Below, piece after piece: positions 48,093 to 57,604 of a stretch of 64,000 nucleotides of DNA (positions are counted from its first letter, which is position 1; each line of letters opens with the position of its first letter). Origin of the DNA: Rhizosaccharibacter radicis (lineage in GTDB: Bacteria; Pseudomonadota; Alphaproteobacteria; Acetobacterales; Acetobacteraceae); assembly GCA_024508355.1 (NCBI GenBank), contig JAMZEJ010000003.1, forward strand, positions 372,001 through 436,000, given 5' to 3'. The notes beneath the pieces are model-generated. The model was not told the origin of the DNA and searched no databases. It saw only the letters and a program-made list of their open reading frames with translations. A program made the translations under genes and the position numbers.

Positions 48093-51000
48093 TCAATCTC
48101 CGCCTTCGCGCGGCTCCGCCAGGAAGCGCCGGCACTCCGCCGCGGCCTCCGCCAGACCCACCCGGCGCGGATCGGCACCGGGCGGAAACGCCGACAGGAG
48201 CCGGCTCGGCATCCGGCGGTCCAGCAGCACGAACACGCCCCGGTCGTTCGCCGACCGGATCAGCCGGCCGAACGCCTGTCTCAACCGCAGCCGCGCCACC
48301 CGGTCGTCATAGGCGCCGGGAGCCCCGTCCGACAGATGGATGCGCCGTTCCCGATGCAGGATGTCGGGCCGTGGCCACGGCACGCGCTCGAACACCACCA
48401 GCCGAAGCGCCGCGCCGGGCACGTCCACCCCGTCGCGCATGGCGTCGGTTCCCAGCAGGCAGCTGTCGCGCTCGGTGCGGAAGACGTCCACCAGGGTGGC
48501 GTTGTCCATCGCGTCCACGTGCTGGGAGAACAGCGGGATGCCCGCTTCCTCCAGCGGCACCGCGAGCCGCTGGTGCACTGCCCGCAGCCGGCTGATCGCG
48601 GTGAACAGGCCGAGCCCGCCGCCGCCGGCCGCGATGAACAGGGTGCGAAACGCCGCCGCCAGCGCGTCGATGCCCCCCGCGCCCTCGGGAGCGACGTCGG
48701 TCACCACGAAGCAGCGCGTCTGCCGCCCGTAATCGAACGGGCTGGCCAGGGCGGCGCGAAGTGCTGGCGAGGGCAGGTGGCTCGCGCCGACCCGCGCTTC
48801 GGCCGCGTGCCACGCCGCGTCCGGATCGGCTTTCGGATCGTCGGAACGGTCGCGCAGGGTGGCCGAGGTGATCAACAGCCCGTGCGCCGGCGTCGCCAGC
48901 GTCGCGGCGAAGGGCACCGTCGGATCGAGCCAGTGCCGGTGCAGCCCCACGTCGCGGTCCGCCACCGCCGGACCGGCCTGCCGGTCCCGCCCCCGGCCGC
49001 GCAGCAGCCGGCCGAACGTCACGTAGGTCGGGCGCACGCCCGGCTCCGGCGGTTCGGGCAACGCGTCCAGCATCGCCACCCAGCTTTCCAGCCGCGACAG
49101 CGCGCGCCGGCGGATCACGCGGCACATGGCCTCGATCCGCGCCCGCTCGGTGGCGTCCAGCGCGTCCGCCTCGGCATCGAGGCGTTCTTCCAGGCGCGAC
49201 ACCAGGGTGCGCAGCGGCTCGGCGACGCGGTTCAGCGCGCGTGCGAGCCCCGCCGCCGCGTCCGCCAGCTCAGGGGGCACCGGCTGCAGGTCGCATTCCA
49301 GGTTGCCGGTCGGATCGGCGTCGCGCCCGGATGTTCTGGCCAGCACCTGCCGGCGCAGCAGCCGCAACAGGCTCTCGGTCGGGTTGCCCGGCGCGGGTCC
49401 TTCGAACCCCGTTGCCGGAGAGGGCAGGGCCGGGACGGCGGCCGCCTCGCCGCCATCCGGAGAGGATGGCGCACGTGCGCCTTCGCCGGCGACATCCGCT
49501 GCACCGGCTGTCGCCGACGGCCGGGCGGGATCGCGGCCGCCGGATCCGAGGTCCGGGGCGCTGCTCCGGGCACGCTCCCCCGAAGCACCGCCGGGGGGAT
49601 GTCCGTCCCCCAGTCCCGGCAGAGGCCCCGTGCCGTCCGGTCCGCGCAGTGCCATAGGCCAGGCCGGGGGCGCTTCCACCTCCGCCAGCCTGGTCGCCCA
49701 GCCCGGTGCCGGCAGCGCGCGCGCGGCCAGCAACGCCGCGTCGAGCGGGGTTTCCAGCGCGGGCTGTCCGACCACCAGCTCGTCCAGCCGCCGGCGCAGG
49801 CCCCGCGCGCGGGAACGGCCGCCTTCGGCGCCCACCAGCCAGCGACGCAACTCCGCCGCCTCGCCGCCGCTGAGCTCGGCCGAGAACGCGCCGTCGGCCG
49901 CGTCGAACAGATGGTGCCCTTCGTCGAACACGTAGCGCGTCGGCACCCCGTCCTCGTCCGACGCCTCGCCGAAGCGGTTCTGATACGCGGCCTGCGCCAT
50001 CACCAGCGCGTGGTTCGCCACCACCAGGTCGGCATCCCGCGCGCGGCGGATGCCGTGCTCGATGAAGCAGCGGGTGTAGTGCGTGCAGGCGCCGTGGATG
50101 CATTCGCCCCGGCGGTCCGCCAGGCCGCTGACATAGGCGTGCCCCCACAGCTCGGCGAACCAGCCCGGCAGATCGCCGCCCAGCACGTCGCCGTCCGTGG
50201 TGGCGCCCGTCCAGCGCACCAGCAGCGACAGCGGCACGATCGCCGACGGATGGCCGCTGTTGACCGCTTCTTCCAGGTTCAGCAGGCAGAGATAGTTCTC
50301 GCGGCCCTTGCGGATCACCACGCGCCGGCGACGTGCCGCGGCGTCCGGATGCAGCCGCGACAGCTCGTTCTCGATCTGGCGCTGGAGGTGCCGGGTATAG
50401 GTGCTGATCCATACCGCCCCGCCGTTGCGCTCCGCCCAGAGGCTGGCCGGCGCGACGTAGCCGAGGGTCTTGCCGGTGCCGGTGCCGGCTTCGGCCAGCA
50501 CCAGCCGCGGATCGCCCCGCACCGCGCGGGGCGCGAAGGCGGCGGCGGCGGCATCGGCATAGTCCGCCTGTCCCACCCGTTGCTCGGCGTCCGGCCCCAG
50601 GATACGGCCCAAACGCTGCCGGGCCTCCGCGGCCGACACCGGCAGGCTGCCGGGCGGCGGCCGAGGCGGCGCTTCCTCCCATTTCGGCAGCCGGCGCCAG
50701 ATCCGCAGCGCCTCGTTGCTGTTTCCCGGATCGGCGTCGCGCAGCGCCCAGCCGAGTGCCGGCGCCCAGCTCCATCCGGCGGCGGCCATGCGCGGCAGCG
50801 ATGCCCGCATCTCGGCCCCGGCGGCGGTGCGCGTCAGCGAGGCGGCGCGATCGAGCAGCCGGGCCGCCAGATCGGGCAGCAGGGCGGCGCCGGCGTCGCC
50901 GATGCGCTCCTCCGGCAGCCCGAGCGCGATCGCGAGCCCGCGCGGGGTCGGGGCGGCGAGGCGGGCCGGCATCACGAAACAGAACAGTTCCAGCAGATCC

Positions 51001-51245
51001 AGCGCCGGCAGCGAGGGGACCCCGAGACGACGGGCCGTGGCCGGCGCGTGCACCACCAGCGGCGGCGGCAGCGTGCGCAGGAGCCGCAGCGCGTCCCCGG
51101 GCGCAGGCTCGATCAGTTCCCCATCGGGCGTCAGCAGCGACACGCGGCCGTGGCCGGCCACCAGGGCCGACACCTCGTCGTCGGCGGCGGCCCTGTCGGG
51201 CGGGACCGGACCGGCGACCGGGTCCGGAGGAAGGTTTCCATCCAT
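48093..51245 (-). CDS. DinG/XPD-type Fe-S ATP-dependent DNA helicase
   Basis: 1050 residues, superfamily 2. Walker A is AEAGTGTGKT (251-260) and the DEAH-type motif is DEGHH (441-445). The four Fe-S ligands between them are C320 (NYLC), C382, C387 and C393 (GECIHGAC...RC). C-terminal motifs include LLITSATLRD, LLGTDAMRDGVDVPG and RLRQAFGRLIRS. DinG-type enzymes unwind R-loops, D-loops and G-quadruplexes. The N-terminal 200 residues resemble a degenerate exonuclease-like domain. About 90 residues around 560-650 form a Gly/Pro/Ser/Ala-rich insert. It is divergent from lysK. Confidence 0.92.
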   Translation of the reverse strand: MDGNLPPDPVAGPVPPDRAAADDEVSALVAGHGRVSLLTPDGELIEPAPGDALRLLRTLPPPLVVHAPATARRLGVPSLPALDLLELFCFVMPARLAAPTPRGLAIALGLPEERIGDAGAALLPDLAARLLDRAASLTRTAAGAEMRASLPRMAAAGWSWAPALGWALRDADPGNSNEALRIWRRLPKWEEAPPRPPPGSLPVSAAEARQRLGRILGPDAEQRVGQADYADAAAAAFAPRAVRGDPRLVLAEAGTGTGKTLGYVAPASLWAERNGGAVWISTYTRHLQRQIENELSRLHPDAAARRRRVVIRKGRENYLCLLNLEEAVNSGHPSAIVPLSLLVRWTGATTDGDVLGGDLPGWFAELWGHAYVSGLADRRGECIHGACTHYTRCFIEHGIRRARDADLVVANHALVMAQAAYQNRFGEASDEDGVPTRYVFDEGHHLFDAADGAFSAELSGGEAAELRRWLVGAEGGRSRARGLRRRLDELVVGQPALETPLDAALLAARALPAPGWATRLAEVEAPPAWPMALRGPDGTGPLPGLGDGHPPGGASGERARSSAPDLGSGGRDPARPSATAGAADVAGEGARAPSSPDGGEAAAVPALPSPATGFEGPAPGNPTESLLRLLRRQVLARTSGRDADPTGNLECDLQPVPPELADAAAGLARALNRVAEPLRTLVSRLEERLDAEADALDATERARIEAMCRVIRRRALSRLESWVAMLDALPEPPEPGVRPTYVTFGRLLRGRGRDRQAGPAVADRDVGLHRHWLDPTVPFAATLATPAHGLLITSATLRDRSDDPKADPDAAWHAAEARVGASHLPSPALRAALASPFDYGRQTRCFVVTDVAPEGAGGIDALAAAFRTLFIAAGGGGLGLFTAISRLRAVHQRLAVPLEEAGIPLFSQHVDAMDNATLVDVFRTERDSCLLGTDAMRDGVDVPGAALRLVVFERVPWPRPDILHRERRIHLSDGAPGAYDDRVARLRLRQAFGRLIRSANDRGVFVLLDRRMPSRLLSAFPPGADPRRVGLAEAAAECRRFLAEPREGGD

Positions 51246-51406
51246 CGCCCTGCATATAGCACCGAGGAAGCCACCCTTCAGGTGGCCGTGCGCGATCGCC
51301 GCGTCGCTCGTCCGGCGACGAGCGCGCGAAATCGGACCCGTCGCCGGATGGGTGCCGCTGCCGCGCCGGTTCCTTCGAAACCCGTTTTGTTCTAGCGTCC
51401 CGCGCC

Positions 51407-53050
51407 ATGTCGACCCTCGATGCCACCGCGACCGCTGCCCCGCCGGCCGGCGCCAGAACCGCTTCCGATCGTCCGGCGGCGGCGCTGCCGAAATTGTGGC
51501 CGTTCGAGGAAGCCGAGAAACTGCGCGACCATCTGGACCGCAAGGCGACCGCCGGGACGGTGCCCGCGCTGCTGGAAACCGGCTACGGCCCGTCGGGGCT
51601 GCCGCATATCGGCACGTTCGGGGAGGTGGCCCGCACCACCTGGGTGCGTCGCGCCTTCGAGGCGATGACCGGCCGCCCCACCCGGCTGCTCGCCTTCAGC
51701 GACGACATGGACGGCCTGCGCAAGGTGCCGGACAACGTGCCGAACCGCGACAAGCTGGCCGCCTTCCTGGGGCGTCCGCTGACCGAGGTGCCCGACCCGT
51801 TCGGGACCCATCCGAGCTTCGGCGCGCACAACAACGCCAGGCTGTGCGCCTTCCTGGACGGCTTCGGCTTCGAATACGAGTTCGCCTCGTCCACCGAGTA
51901 CTACCGTTCCGGCCGGTTCGACGCCGCCTTGCGCCGGGTGCTGGAGGTGCACGAGGAGATCGTGCAGGTGATCCTGCCGACCCTCGGCGCCGAGCGTCGC
52001 GCCACCTATTCGCCCGTGCTGCCGATCCATCCCGAGACCGGCGTGGTGATGCAGGTCCGGATCGACGAGGTCGATCCGGCGGCGGGCACCGTGCGCTGGC
52101 AGGACGAGACGGGGAAGCGGTTCGAGACGCCGGTCACCGGCGGCGCCGCCAAGCTGCAATGGAAGGCCGACTGGGCGATGCGCTGGTACGCGCTCGGCGT
52201 CGATTACGAGATGTCGGGCAAGGACCTGATCGACAGCGTGCGCCTGTCGGGCAAGATCTGCCGCATCCTGGGCGCGGAGCCGCCGGCGGGCCTGACCTAC
52301 GAGCTGTTCCTGGACGAGCACGCCCAGAAGATCAGCAAGAGCAAGGGCAACGGCCTGTCCGTCGAGGAATGGCTGCGCTACGCGCCGCCCGAAAGCCTCG
52401 CGCAGTACATGTTCAACCAGCCCACGCGCGCCAAGCGATTGTTCTTCGACGTGATCCCGCGCGCCGCCGACGAGTATCTGGCCCACGCCGCGAAGCTGCC
52501 CGAGCAGGACGACGATCAGCGCCGGTCCAACCCGGCCTGGTTCATCGGCACCGGCCGCGATGGCCGGGCGGGCAGCCCGGTGACGTTCGGGATGCTGCTG
52601 AACCTGGCCTCGGTCGCCAATGCCGAGACGCCGGACGTGCTGTGGGCGTTTCTGCGGCGCTATTCCCCCGGCGCGTCTCCCGAAAGCGAGCCGTACCTCG
52701 CTCGTCTCGTCGAGCACGCGGTGGCGTACTACGCCGATTTCGTGCGTCCGGCGAAGAGCTTCCGCGCGCCGGAGGCGTTCGAACGCGCGGCGCTGGCCGA
52801 TCTCGCCGAGACGCTCAAGGGTATTGGCGGCGAAGGTATCGCCGCGGACGCAGAGGCGCTGCAGAACCTGGTGTTCGAGGTCGGCAAGCGTCATCCGTTT
52901 CCGTCCCTCCGGCACTGGTTCGGCTGCCTCTACGAGGTGCTGCTCGGACAGAAGGAGGGGCCGCGCTTCGGCATCTTCGTGGCGCTCTACGGGGTCGGGG
53001 AAACCGTGGCGCTGATCGAGGGTGCCCTGGCCCGGAGCCAGGACGCCTAG
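51407..53050 (+). CDS. lysK: Lysyl-tRNA synthetase, class I
   Basis: Charges tRNA-Lys. This is the class I form, typical of Archaea, spirochaetes and many Alphaproteobacteria, not the class II LysS. The HIGH-like motif is LPHIGTFGE (HIGT at 67-70), and the KMSKS-like motif is KISKS at 308-312, followed by [17 protein letters not shown] and YYRSGRFD segments are characteristic. 547 residues. mprF follows 24 bases downstream, which is notable because lysyl-tRNA is the substrate of lysyl-phosphatidylglycerol synthases. Confidence 0.97.
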   Translation: MSTLDATATAAPPAGARTASDRPAAALPKLWPFEEAEKLRDHLDRKATAGTVPALLETGYGPSGLPHIGTFGEVARTTWVRRAFEAMTGRPTRLLAFSDDMDGLRKVPDNVPNRDKLAAFLGRPLTEVPDPFGTHPSFGAHNNARLCAFLDGFGFEYEFASSTEYYRSGRFDAALRRVLEVHEEIVQVILPTLGAERRATYSPVLPIHPETGVVMQVRIDEVDPAAGTVRWQDETGKRFETPVTGGAAKLQWKADWAMRWYALGVDYEMSGKDLIDSVRLSGKICRILGAEPPAGLTYELFLDEHAQKISKSKGNGLSVEEWLRYAPPESLAQYMFNQPTRAKRLFFDVIPRAADEYLAHAAKLPEQDDDQRRSNPAWFIGTGRDGRAGSPVTFGMLLNLASVANAETPDVLWAFLRRYSPGASPESEPYLARLVEHAVAYYADFVRPAKSFRAPEAFERAALADLAETLKGIGGEGIAADAEALQNLVFEVGKRHPFPSLRHWFGCLYEVLLGQKEGPRFGIFVALYGVGETVALIEGALARSQDA

Positions 53051-53074
53051 GAGCAGGGGCGTGGGTGCGGCGCG

Positions 53075-55180
53075 ATGAGCGGGTTCCCACCGGTCTCGGG
53101 GCCTGGAACGGGCGGGGCGTCCCGCTGGCGCCGATGGTTGCGTCACGCGCCGGCCCTGCTCGGGATCGGGCTGATGGCGGCCGCGATCTATGGCGTGCAG
53201 AAGGAGTTCCGGCACCTCAGCCTCGACCAGATCCGCGACGCCCTGTTCGGCATCCCCGCCGCGAGCCTGCTGCTGGCGGCCGGCTGCACCTTGTTCTCCT
53301 ATTTCGTGCTGAGCTTCTACGACCGGCTAGCGACCATCGACGCCGGCCATCGCATCGGCTTCGGGCGCGCGGCCTTCGCGGCGTTCTGTTCCTACGTGCT
53401 GTCGCACAATCTCGGCTTCTCGGCGATCTCCGGTGCCGCGGTGCGGTTCCGGCTCTACGGCAACTGGGGCCTGAAGCCGCTCGAGATCACCCGCATCATC
53501 GCCTTCTGTTCCGTGACCTACCTGCTGGGCGCCTGTTCCCTGATCGGGGCGGTGTTGTTGTTCGAGCCCGGCTCGTTGCCGATGCTCTCGCAGCACGTGC
53601 CGCGGGCCGTGCTGATGGCGGCCGGAGCCGCCGCCTGGGCCACGGTCGGTGCCTATCTGCTGTTGTCGCTCCGCTTCCGCGAGATCAGGGTCAGGGGGCG
53701 CGACATCTCCCTGCCGCGGCTGCCGATGGCGCTGGGGCAGGTGGGCGTGGCCTCGCTGGAAGTGGCGGCGACCGCCGCGATCGCGTTCGCGCTGCTGCCG
53801 TCGGACGCCGCGATCGGCTTTCCGGCGTTTCTCGCCATCTACATCGCGTCCTACAGCGCGGGGCTGTTCGCCAGCGTGCCGGGCGGCCTCGGCGTGTTCG
53901 ATGGCGCGATGATGCTCGGGCTGTCGCCCTTCATGCCGGTGCCCCAGGTCATCGGCGTGATCCTGGTGTTCCGGCTGTTCTATTACGTGATCCCGCTGTT
54001 CCTGGCCGGGCTGCTGTTCGCGGGGCACGAGCTGTTTCTGCGCGGCGACCTCCTGCTGGCCCGTCGCCGCGGCGCGGAAGCGGCGCCGCGGCCGCGTCCG
54101 TCCGGGGTGGTGCGGCAGAGCGAGGCCGATTTCGCCGCCTCCGTGGGTGCCGGCGCCGCGTCGCTGTGCGGTGCGATGCTGCTGGCGCTCGGCGTGTTTC
54201 CGTCCGTCCCCGATCTCAGCTTCGCCCTGCCGTCGGACAGCCTGTTCGGTGCCGATCCGGCGACGGCTCCGAGCGGGCTGATGCTGTATCTCGGCGTCGC
54301 CGGCGACTACGTGCCCTCGCTGATCGGCGCGGCGCTGATGGGTCTGGCGATCGGCCTGTCGCAGCGCGTGACGCTCGCGTGGGGCGCCACCATGGTGCTG
54401 CTGCTCCTGGCCGCCGCGCTGACGGCCCTGCGGGGGACGCCGCTGCCGGTGCCCGCCGTGCTGGTGCTGACGGCGTTGCTGCTGGCACCGTTCCGCTCCT
54501 CCTACTACCGTCATGCCCGGGTGCTGACCGAGCCGCTGTCGCCGGCCACTGTATTGCCGCTGCTGCTGCTGCTGGGCTGCGTGCTGGTGCTGGCGCGCAC
54601 CGAACCGCATGTCCGCGCGCTGGCGGACAACGACTGGTGGACGCTGGTGATGCGTCCCGGCGCTTCCGCGCTGACGCGCCTGACCGTCGGGCTCGCGGTG
54701 CTGATGGGTCTGCTGGCGCTGGTGCGTCTGGTGTGTGCCGGGCGGGTCGCCACCATTCCGTGGGATCCGGATAACCGTCAGCGGTTCGGCGACCCGGGCT
54801 CCGCCGAAGCCGGGCGTCCGCCGCCGTCCTGGCGCGCCGACGGCATGGTCACCGGCGAGGCGGGGCGGGCGGCGATCCCGTTCCGCAGGCTTCCCCGTCT
54901 GCTGGCCGGGCTTGGCGATCCGGAAGGCGCGCCGGCCGACCAGATATCGGCCATCTGGCGTCTGCGCGACCTGGCGCTGCAGGAAGGGCGGACGGCGGTG
55001 TTCTGGCGCGTCGGACCGGCGCTGCTGGACGTCTATGGCGATCTGGGGCTGGAAGCCTGGCCGCTCGACAGCCGCGAGAACGATCCGCGCTATCTCTGCT
55101 GCCCCGCGCAGCAGGGACCGGCGCTGCTGGTGCTGCTGGGGCGGGAAGCGGATGCGCGCGACGCGGAGGTCGCGGCCTGA
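53075..55180 (+). CDS. MprF-like flippase, C-terminal synthase domain incomplete
   Basis: MprF proteins make aminoacyl-phosphatidylglycerol from aminoacyl-tRNA and flip it to the outer leaflet, which lowers sensitivity to cationic peptides. The N-terminal flippase domain is complete: SYVLSHNLGFSAISGAAVRFRLY, GLFASVPGGLGVFDGAMML and about thirteen helices. After residue 590 only the first half of the synthase (DUF2156) domain is recognisable (GLGDPEG, SAIWRLRDLALQEGRTAVFW, LLDVYGDLGLEAW). The second lobe with the aminoacyl transfer site is missing. At 701 residues it is about 150 shorter than full MprF. No continuation is found in other frames downstream. It may act as a flippase only. Confidence 0.85.
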   Translation: MSGFPPVSGPGTGGASRWRRWLRHAPALLGIGLMAAAIYGVQKEFRHLSLDQIRDALFGIPAASLLLAAGCTLFSYFVLSFYDRLATIDAGHRIGFGRAAFAAFCSYVLSHNLGFSAISGAAVRFRLYGNWGLKPLEITRIIAFCSVTYLLGACSLIGAVLLFEPGSLPMLSQHVPRAVLMAAGAAAWATVGAYLLLSLRFREIRVRGRDISLPRLPMALGQVGVASLEVAATAAIAFALLPSDAAIGFPAFLAIYIASYSAGLFASVPGGLGVFDGAMMLGLSPFMPVPQVIGVILVFRLFYYVIPLFLAGLLFAGHELFLRGDLLLARRRGAEAAPRPRPSGVVRQSEADFAASVGAGAASLCGAMLLALGVFPSVPDLSFALPSDSLFGADPATAPSGLMLYLGVAGDYVPSLIGAALMGLAIGLSQRVTLAWGATMVLLLLAAALTALRGTPLPVPAVLVLTALLLAPFRSSYYRHARVLTEPLSPATVLPLLLLLGCVLVLARTEPHVRALADNDWWTLVMRPGASALTRLTVGLAVLMGLLALVRLVCAGRVATIPWDPDNRQRFGDPGSAEAGRPPPSWRADGMVTGEAGRAAIPFRRLPRLLAGLGDPEGAPADQISAIWRLRDLALQEGRTAVFWRVGPALLDVYGDLGLEAWPLDSRENDPRYLCCPAQQGPALLVLLGREADARDAEVAA

Positions 55181-55238
55181 GGAGCGAGGCGGCGGTTCCT
55201 CGCGCAACGGTCGGGCCCGCGCTCACCCGGCAACTCGC

Positions 55239-55618
55239 TCAACGGTCCAGGAGCGGTCCGGGGGCCGGGTCCAGCAAGATCTCGCAGCAATCGTCCCCGG
55301 GGTGCGAAACACGCTCGTTGCGCGACTGCCATTTCGCCTCGTCGATGTAGAAAATTGTCCAGTCCGGTAGTTCGGCCTTCAGGGCGGGGCGATCGCCAGA
55401 CCGGCCCGAGAAAAACCGTCCAGATCGAACGGTGCTCGTCGATGCTTCGGGAGATGGTCATCGAACTGCGAAGCCCAGTCCTCCCACCGGTTCAGCCTGG
55501 TCCGGAGCTCGGCCGAGATGCGAACATCGTCCGGATGAACGGGCTGGCCCCGGCTGTCCAACAGGCAGGAGGTGAGGTCGCCTCCCATGGTGAGCGTCCT
55601 GTTCTCCAGATCATCCAT
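55239..55618 (-). pseudogene. Frameshifted small gene of unknown function
   Basis: Two adjoining minus-strand frames read as one protein. The first runs from MDDLENRTLTMGGDLTSCLL to DLDGFSRAGLAIA and hits a stop at 55379-55381. One base shift near 55385-55395 continues into LKAELPDWTIFYIDEAKWQS and ends HPGDDCCEILLDPAPGPLLDR at 55239-55241. The total length is two modulo three, as expected for one lost base. The run ccccgccc at the junction is slippage-prone, so this may be a sequencing error or a true mutation. Codon use is less GC-biased than the neighbours, which suggests acquisition. No family recognised. Confidence 0.55.
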
Positions 55619-55664
55619 CGGAGCTGGCTTTCGTCCTGAAAAGCCGTATGTGACGTCGACCTGA

Positions 55665-56213
55665 TCATCCGCTCCCAGGCGTCGTCCTGACAGGTTGCCG
55701 CCCGCGCCAGACATGCACCACCATCCGGATCGCGTCCTCGGGGGAGTGCGTCATGCCGTCGAGGCCGCACGCCATCATCAGGTTGTCAGCCAGAGGTCGG
55801 GCGAAGCGCTCCACCGCCATGCCGTCCCCGTCACGCAGCACCCCGCCGGCGTCGCGCACCGGAAACGCCGCCGAGATCCGGCTCTCATAGGAGCGGGCAT
55901 CGGTCGTGTAGCCGACGACGATCTTCCCCAGGGCCGCGGCGGCGCCCATCTCGTAGGCGGTGCCGGGATCCATGGACACGCCGCGGAACGGCGTCATGTT
56001 CGCCACCAGCACGTCGGCGCGGCGGATCATCGCCATGTTGGCCTCGCGGATTCGCTCCGGCAGGTCCGGTCCGTCCGGCAGCAGGTTGTCCAGCGGAAAC
56101 AGCCCCTCGGCGCCGTGTTCCATGCACCACGCCTTGAGGCGGGCGGCACGGGCTTCCACGTCGGGCGCGAACACGTCCGGACCCGCCAGGTAGATCCACG
56201 GACGGCCACTCAT
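55665..56213 (-). CDS. Nucleoside 2-deoxyribosyltransferase family protein
   Basis: 182 residues. Opens with RPWIYLAGPDVFAPD, the family nucleotide-binding strand. E88 in DPGTAYEMGAAAALG is in the position of the catalytic nucleophile. RRADVLVANMTPFRG and a late NLMMACG segment complete the fold. Members exchange or hydrolyse the base of deoxynucleosides, or act on nucleotides such as dNMPs. The start overlaps the upstream glycosylase stop as ATGA, so the two are coupled. A role in removing damaged nucleotides is an inference from this context. Confidence 0.87.
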   Translation of the reverse strand: MSGRPWIYLAGPDVFAPDVEARAARLKAWCMEHGAEGLFPLDNLLPDGPDLPERIREANMAMIRRADVLVANMTPFRGVSMDPGTAYEMGAAAALGKIVVGYTTDARSYESRISAAFPVRDAGGVLRDGDGMAVERFARPLADNLMMACGLDGMTHSPEDAIRMVVHVWRGRQPVRTTPGSG

Positions 56214-56848
56214 GCCAGCGCCCGTCGGACCTCGGCCCGCAGCGCCGGGATCACCTCGGCCTGGAACCAGGGATGGCGGCTTTCCCAGATGCCGGTGCGC
56301 CAGGAGGGATGCGGCAACGGCATGAACTCCGGCAGAAAGCGGCGGAACTCCCGCACCCTGTCGGTCATGGCGCCGCGTCCGAGCACGTGGTTCTGGCTGT
56401 AGGAGCCGACCAGCAGGGTCAGCCTGATCTCGGGCATGCCGGCCAGCACCCTGTCGCGCCACAGGGGCGCGCATTCCGGGCGCGGCGGCAGGTCGCCGCC
56501 CTGGGCGTAGCGGCCGGGATAACAGAACCCCATCGGCACGATGGCCACCCGGCCGCTGTCGTAGAAGATGTCCTTGTCCAGTCCGAGCCAGCCGCGCAGC
56601 CGGTCGCCGGACGCGTCCCAGAAGCTCAGGCCCTTCTCGTGCACCTTGGTGCCGGGCGCCTGGCTGGCGATCAGCAGCCGAGCGGTGGGCGAGGCATGCA
56701 GGATCGGGCGCGGGCCGAGCGGAAGCTTGTCGGCGCAGAAGCGGCAGGCCCGGACCTCGGCCAGCAGCCGGTCGAACGGCTCGTTGCCGGATGGCCGCCG
56801 GTCGGGGGCGACGAAGCCGTTTTCTTCCGGAGGCGCATCGCGCGGCAT
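56210..56848 (-). CDS. Uracil-DNA glycosylase family protein
   Basis: 212 residues of the UDG superfamily. ACRFCADKLPLGPRPIL has a CxxC pair (C35, C38). LLIASQAPGTKVHEKGLSFWD holds the motif-1 region (QAPGT, 63-67), and the C-terminal motif LPHPSWR matches the H-P-S box. VAIVPMGFCYPG and LTLLVGSYSQNH fit the central strands. The usual catalytic Asp/Asn of motif 1 is replaced (QAPGT), as in several atypical subfamilies, so the activity is not certain. It lies between cobB and the deoxyribosyltransferase, 5 and -4 bases away. Confidence 0.85.
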   Translation of the reverse strand: MPRDAPPEENGFVAPDRRPSGNEPFDRLLAEVRACRFCADKLPLGPRPILHASPTARLLIASQAPGTKVHEKGLSFWDASGDRLRGWLGLDKDIFYDSGRVAIVPMGFCYPGRYAQGGDLPPRPECAPLWRDRVLAGMPEIRLTLLVGSYSQNHVLGRGAMTDRVREFRRFLPEFMPLPHPSWRTGIWESRHPWFQAEVIPALRAEVRRALA

Positions 56849-56853
56849 CGCGC

Positions 56854-57579
56854 TCACCGCCCATCCAGAAGGTCGCTCACGAAGCGCGGCACCAGCACGG
56901 TGGCGGGACCGGCCTGCTGCTCGTCGAACGCGGTCCGGCCCGGGGTGGGCTCGAGGTTGAGCTCCACCGTACGGGCATGGCGCCCGGCGAACTCGCAGAA
57001 GCCGGCGGCGGGATACACCGTGCCGGAGGTGCCGATCGACACGAACAGGTCGCAGCGTCCGAGCGCCTCGCCGATCCGGTCCATGTGCATGGGCACCTCG
57101 CCGAACCACACCACGTCGGGGCGCAGGGTCGTCCGGCCGCAGGCGGGGCACGGGGTGCGCCCGTCCGCCGGACCGTCCCAGGCCGGCGTTGCGCCGCACG
57201 AGTTGCAGCGAACGCGGCGCAGTTCGCCATGCATATGCAGCAGCGACCGGGTGCCGGCGCGCTCGTGCAGGTCGTCGATGTTCTGGGTCACGACCAGCAA
57301 GGAGGCGTCGGCTCCCAGCCGCCCGTCCGTCACCGCCGCTTCCAGCGCAGCGAGCGCGCGGTGCGCGTCGTTCGGCGCCACATCGGCGAGTTGCGCCCGC
57401 CGCGCATTGTAGAAGGCGTGCACCCCCGCCGGATCGCGCTCGAAGGCCTCGGGCGTGCACACATCCTCGAGCCGCACCTGCGCCCAGATGCCGTCCAGGT
57501 CGCGGAAGGTATGCAGACCGGACTCCCGGCTGATGCCGGCGCCGGTCAGCACGACGATGTGTCGGAAGGAGGACGTCAT
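56854..57579 (-). CDS. cobB: NAD-dependent protein deacylase (sirtuin CobB)
   Basis: Removes acyl groups from lysines with use of NAD+. 241 residues. Motifs: TGAGIS (12-17), TQNIDDLH (98-105), catalytic H117 in HMHGE, zinc cysteines C125/C128 and C144/C147, and SIGTSGTVYPAA. Y57 and R60 in FYNARR form the YxxR pair that lets class III (SIRT5/CobB-type) enzymes accept succinyl- and malonyl-lysine. The start at 57579 is the first ATG before the core strand. Confidence 0.95.
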   Translation of the reverse strand: MTSSFRHIVVLTGAGISRESGLHTFRDLDGIWAQVRLEDVCTPEAFERDPAGVHAFYNARRAQLADVAPNDAHRALAALEAAVTDGRLGADASLLVVTQNIDDLHERAGTRSLLHMHGELRRVRCNSCGATPAWDGPADGRTPCPACGRTTLRPDVVWFGEVPMHMDRIGEALGRCDLFVSIGTSGTVYPAAGFCEFAGRHARTVELNLEPTPGRTAFDEQQAGPATVLVPRFVSDLLDGR

Positions 57580-57604
57580 GGTCCCGCAGATGGGCGCGGG
57601 CGGC

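Noticed and set aside
47973..51395. 1140-codon plus-strand open frame opposite the helicase
   Set aside because: Mirror of the DinG-type gene; no conserved motif, Arg/Gln-rich.
50716..54774. 1352-codon plus-strand open frame across the helicase, lysK and mprF
   Set aside because: It crosses three well-identified genes in a wrong frame; composition is that of a frame shadow.
53327..55207. 626-codon minus-strand open frame opposite mprF
   Set aside because: Antisense shadow rich in Gln, His and Arg with no recognisable domain.
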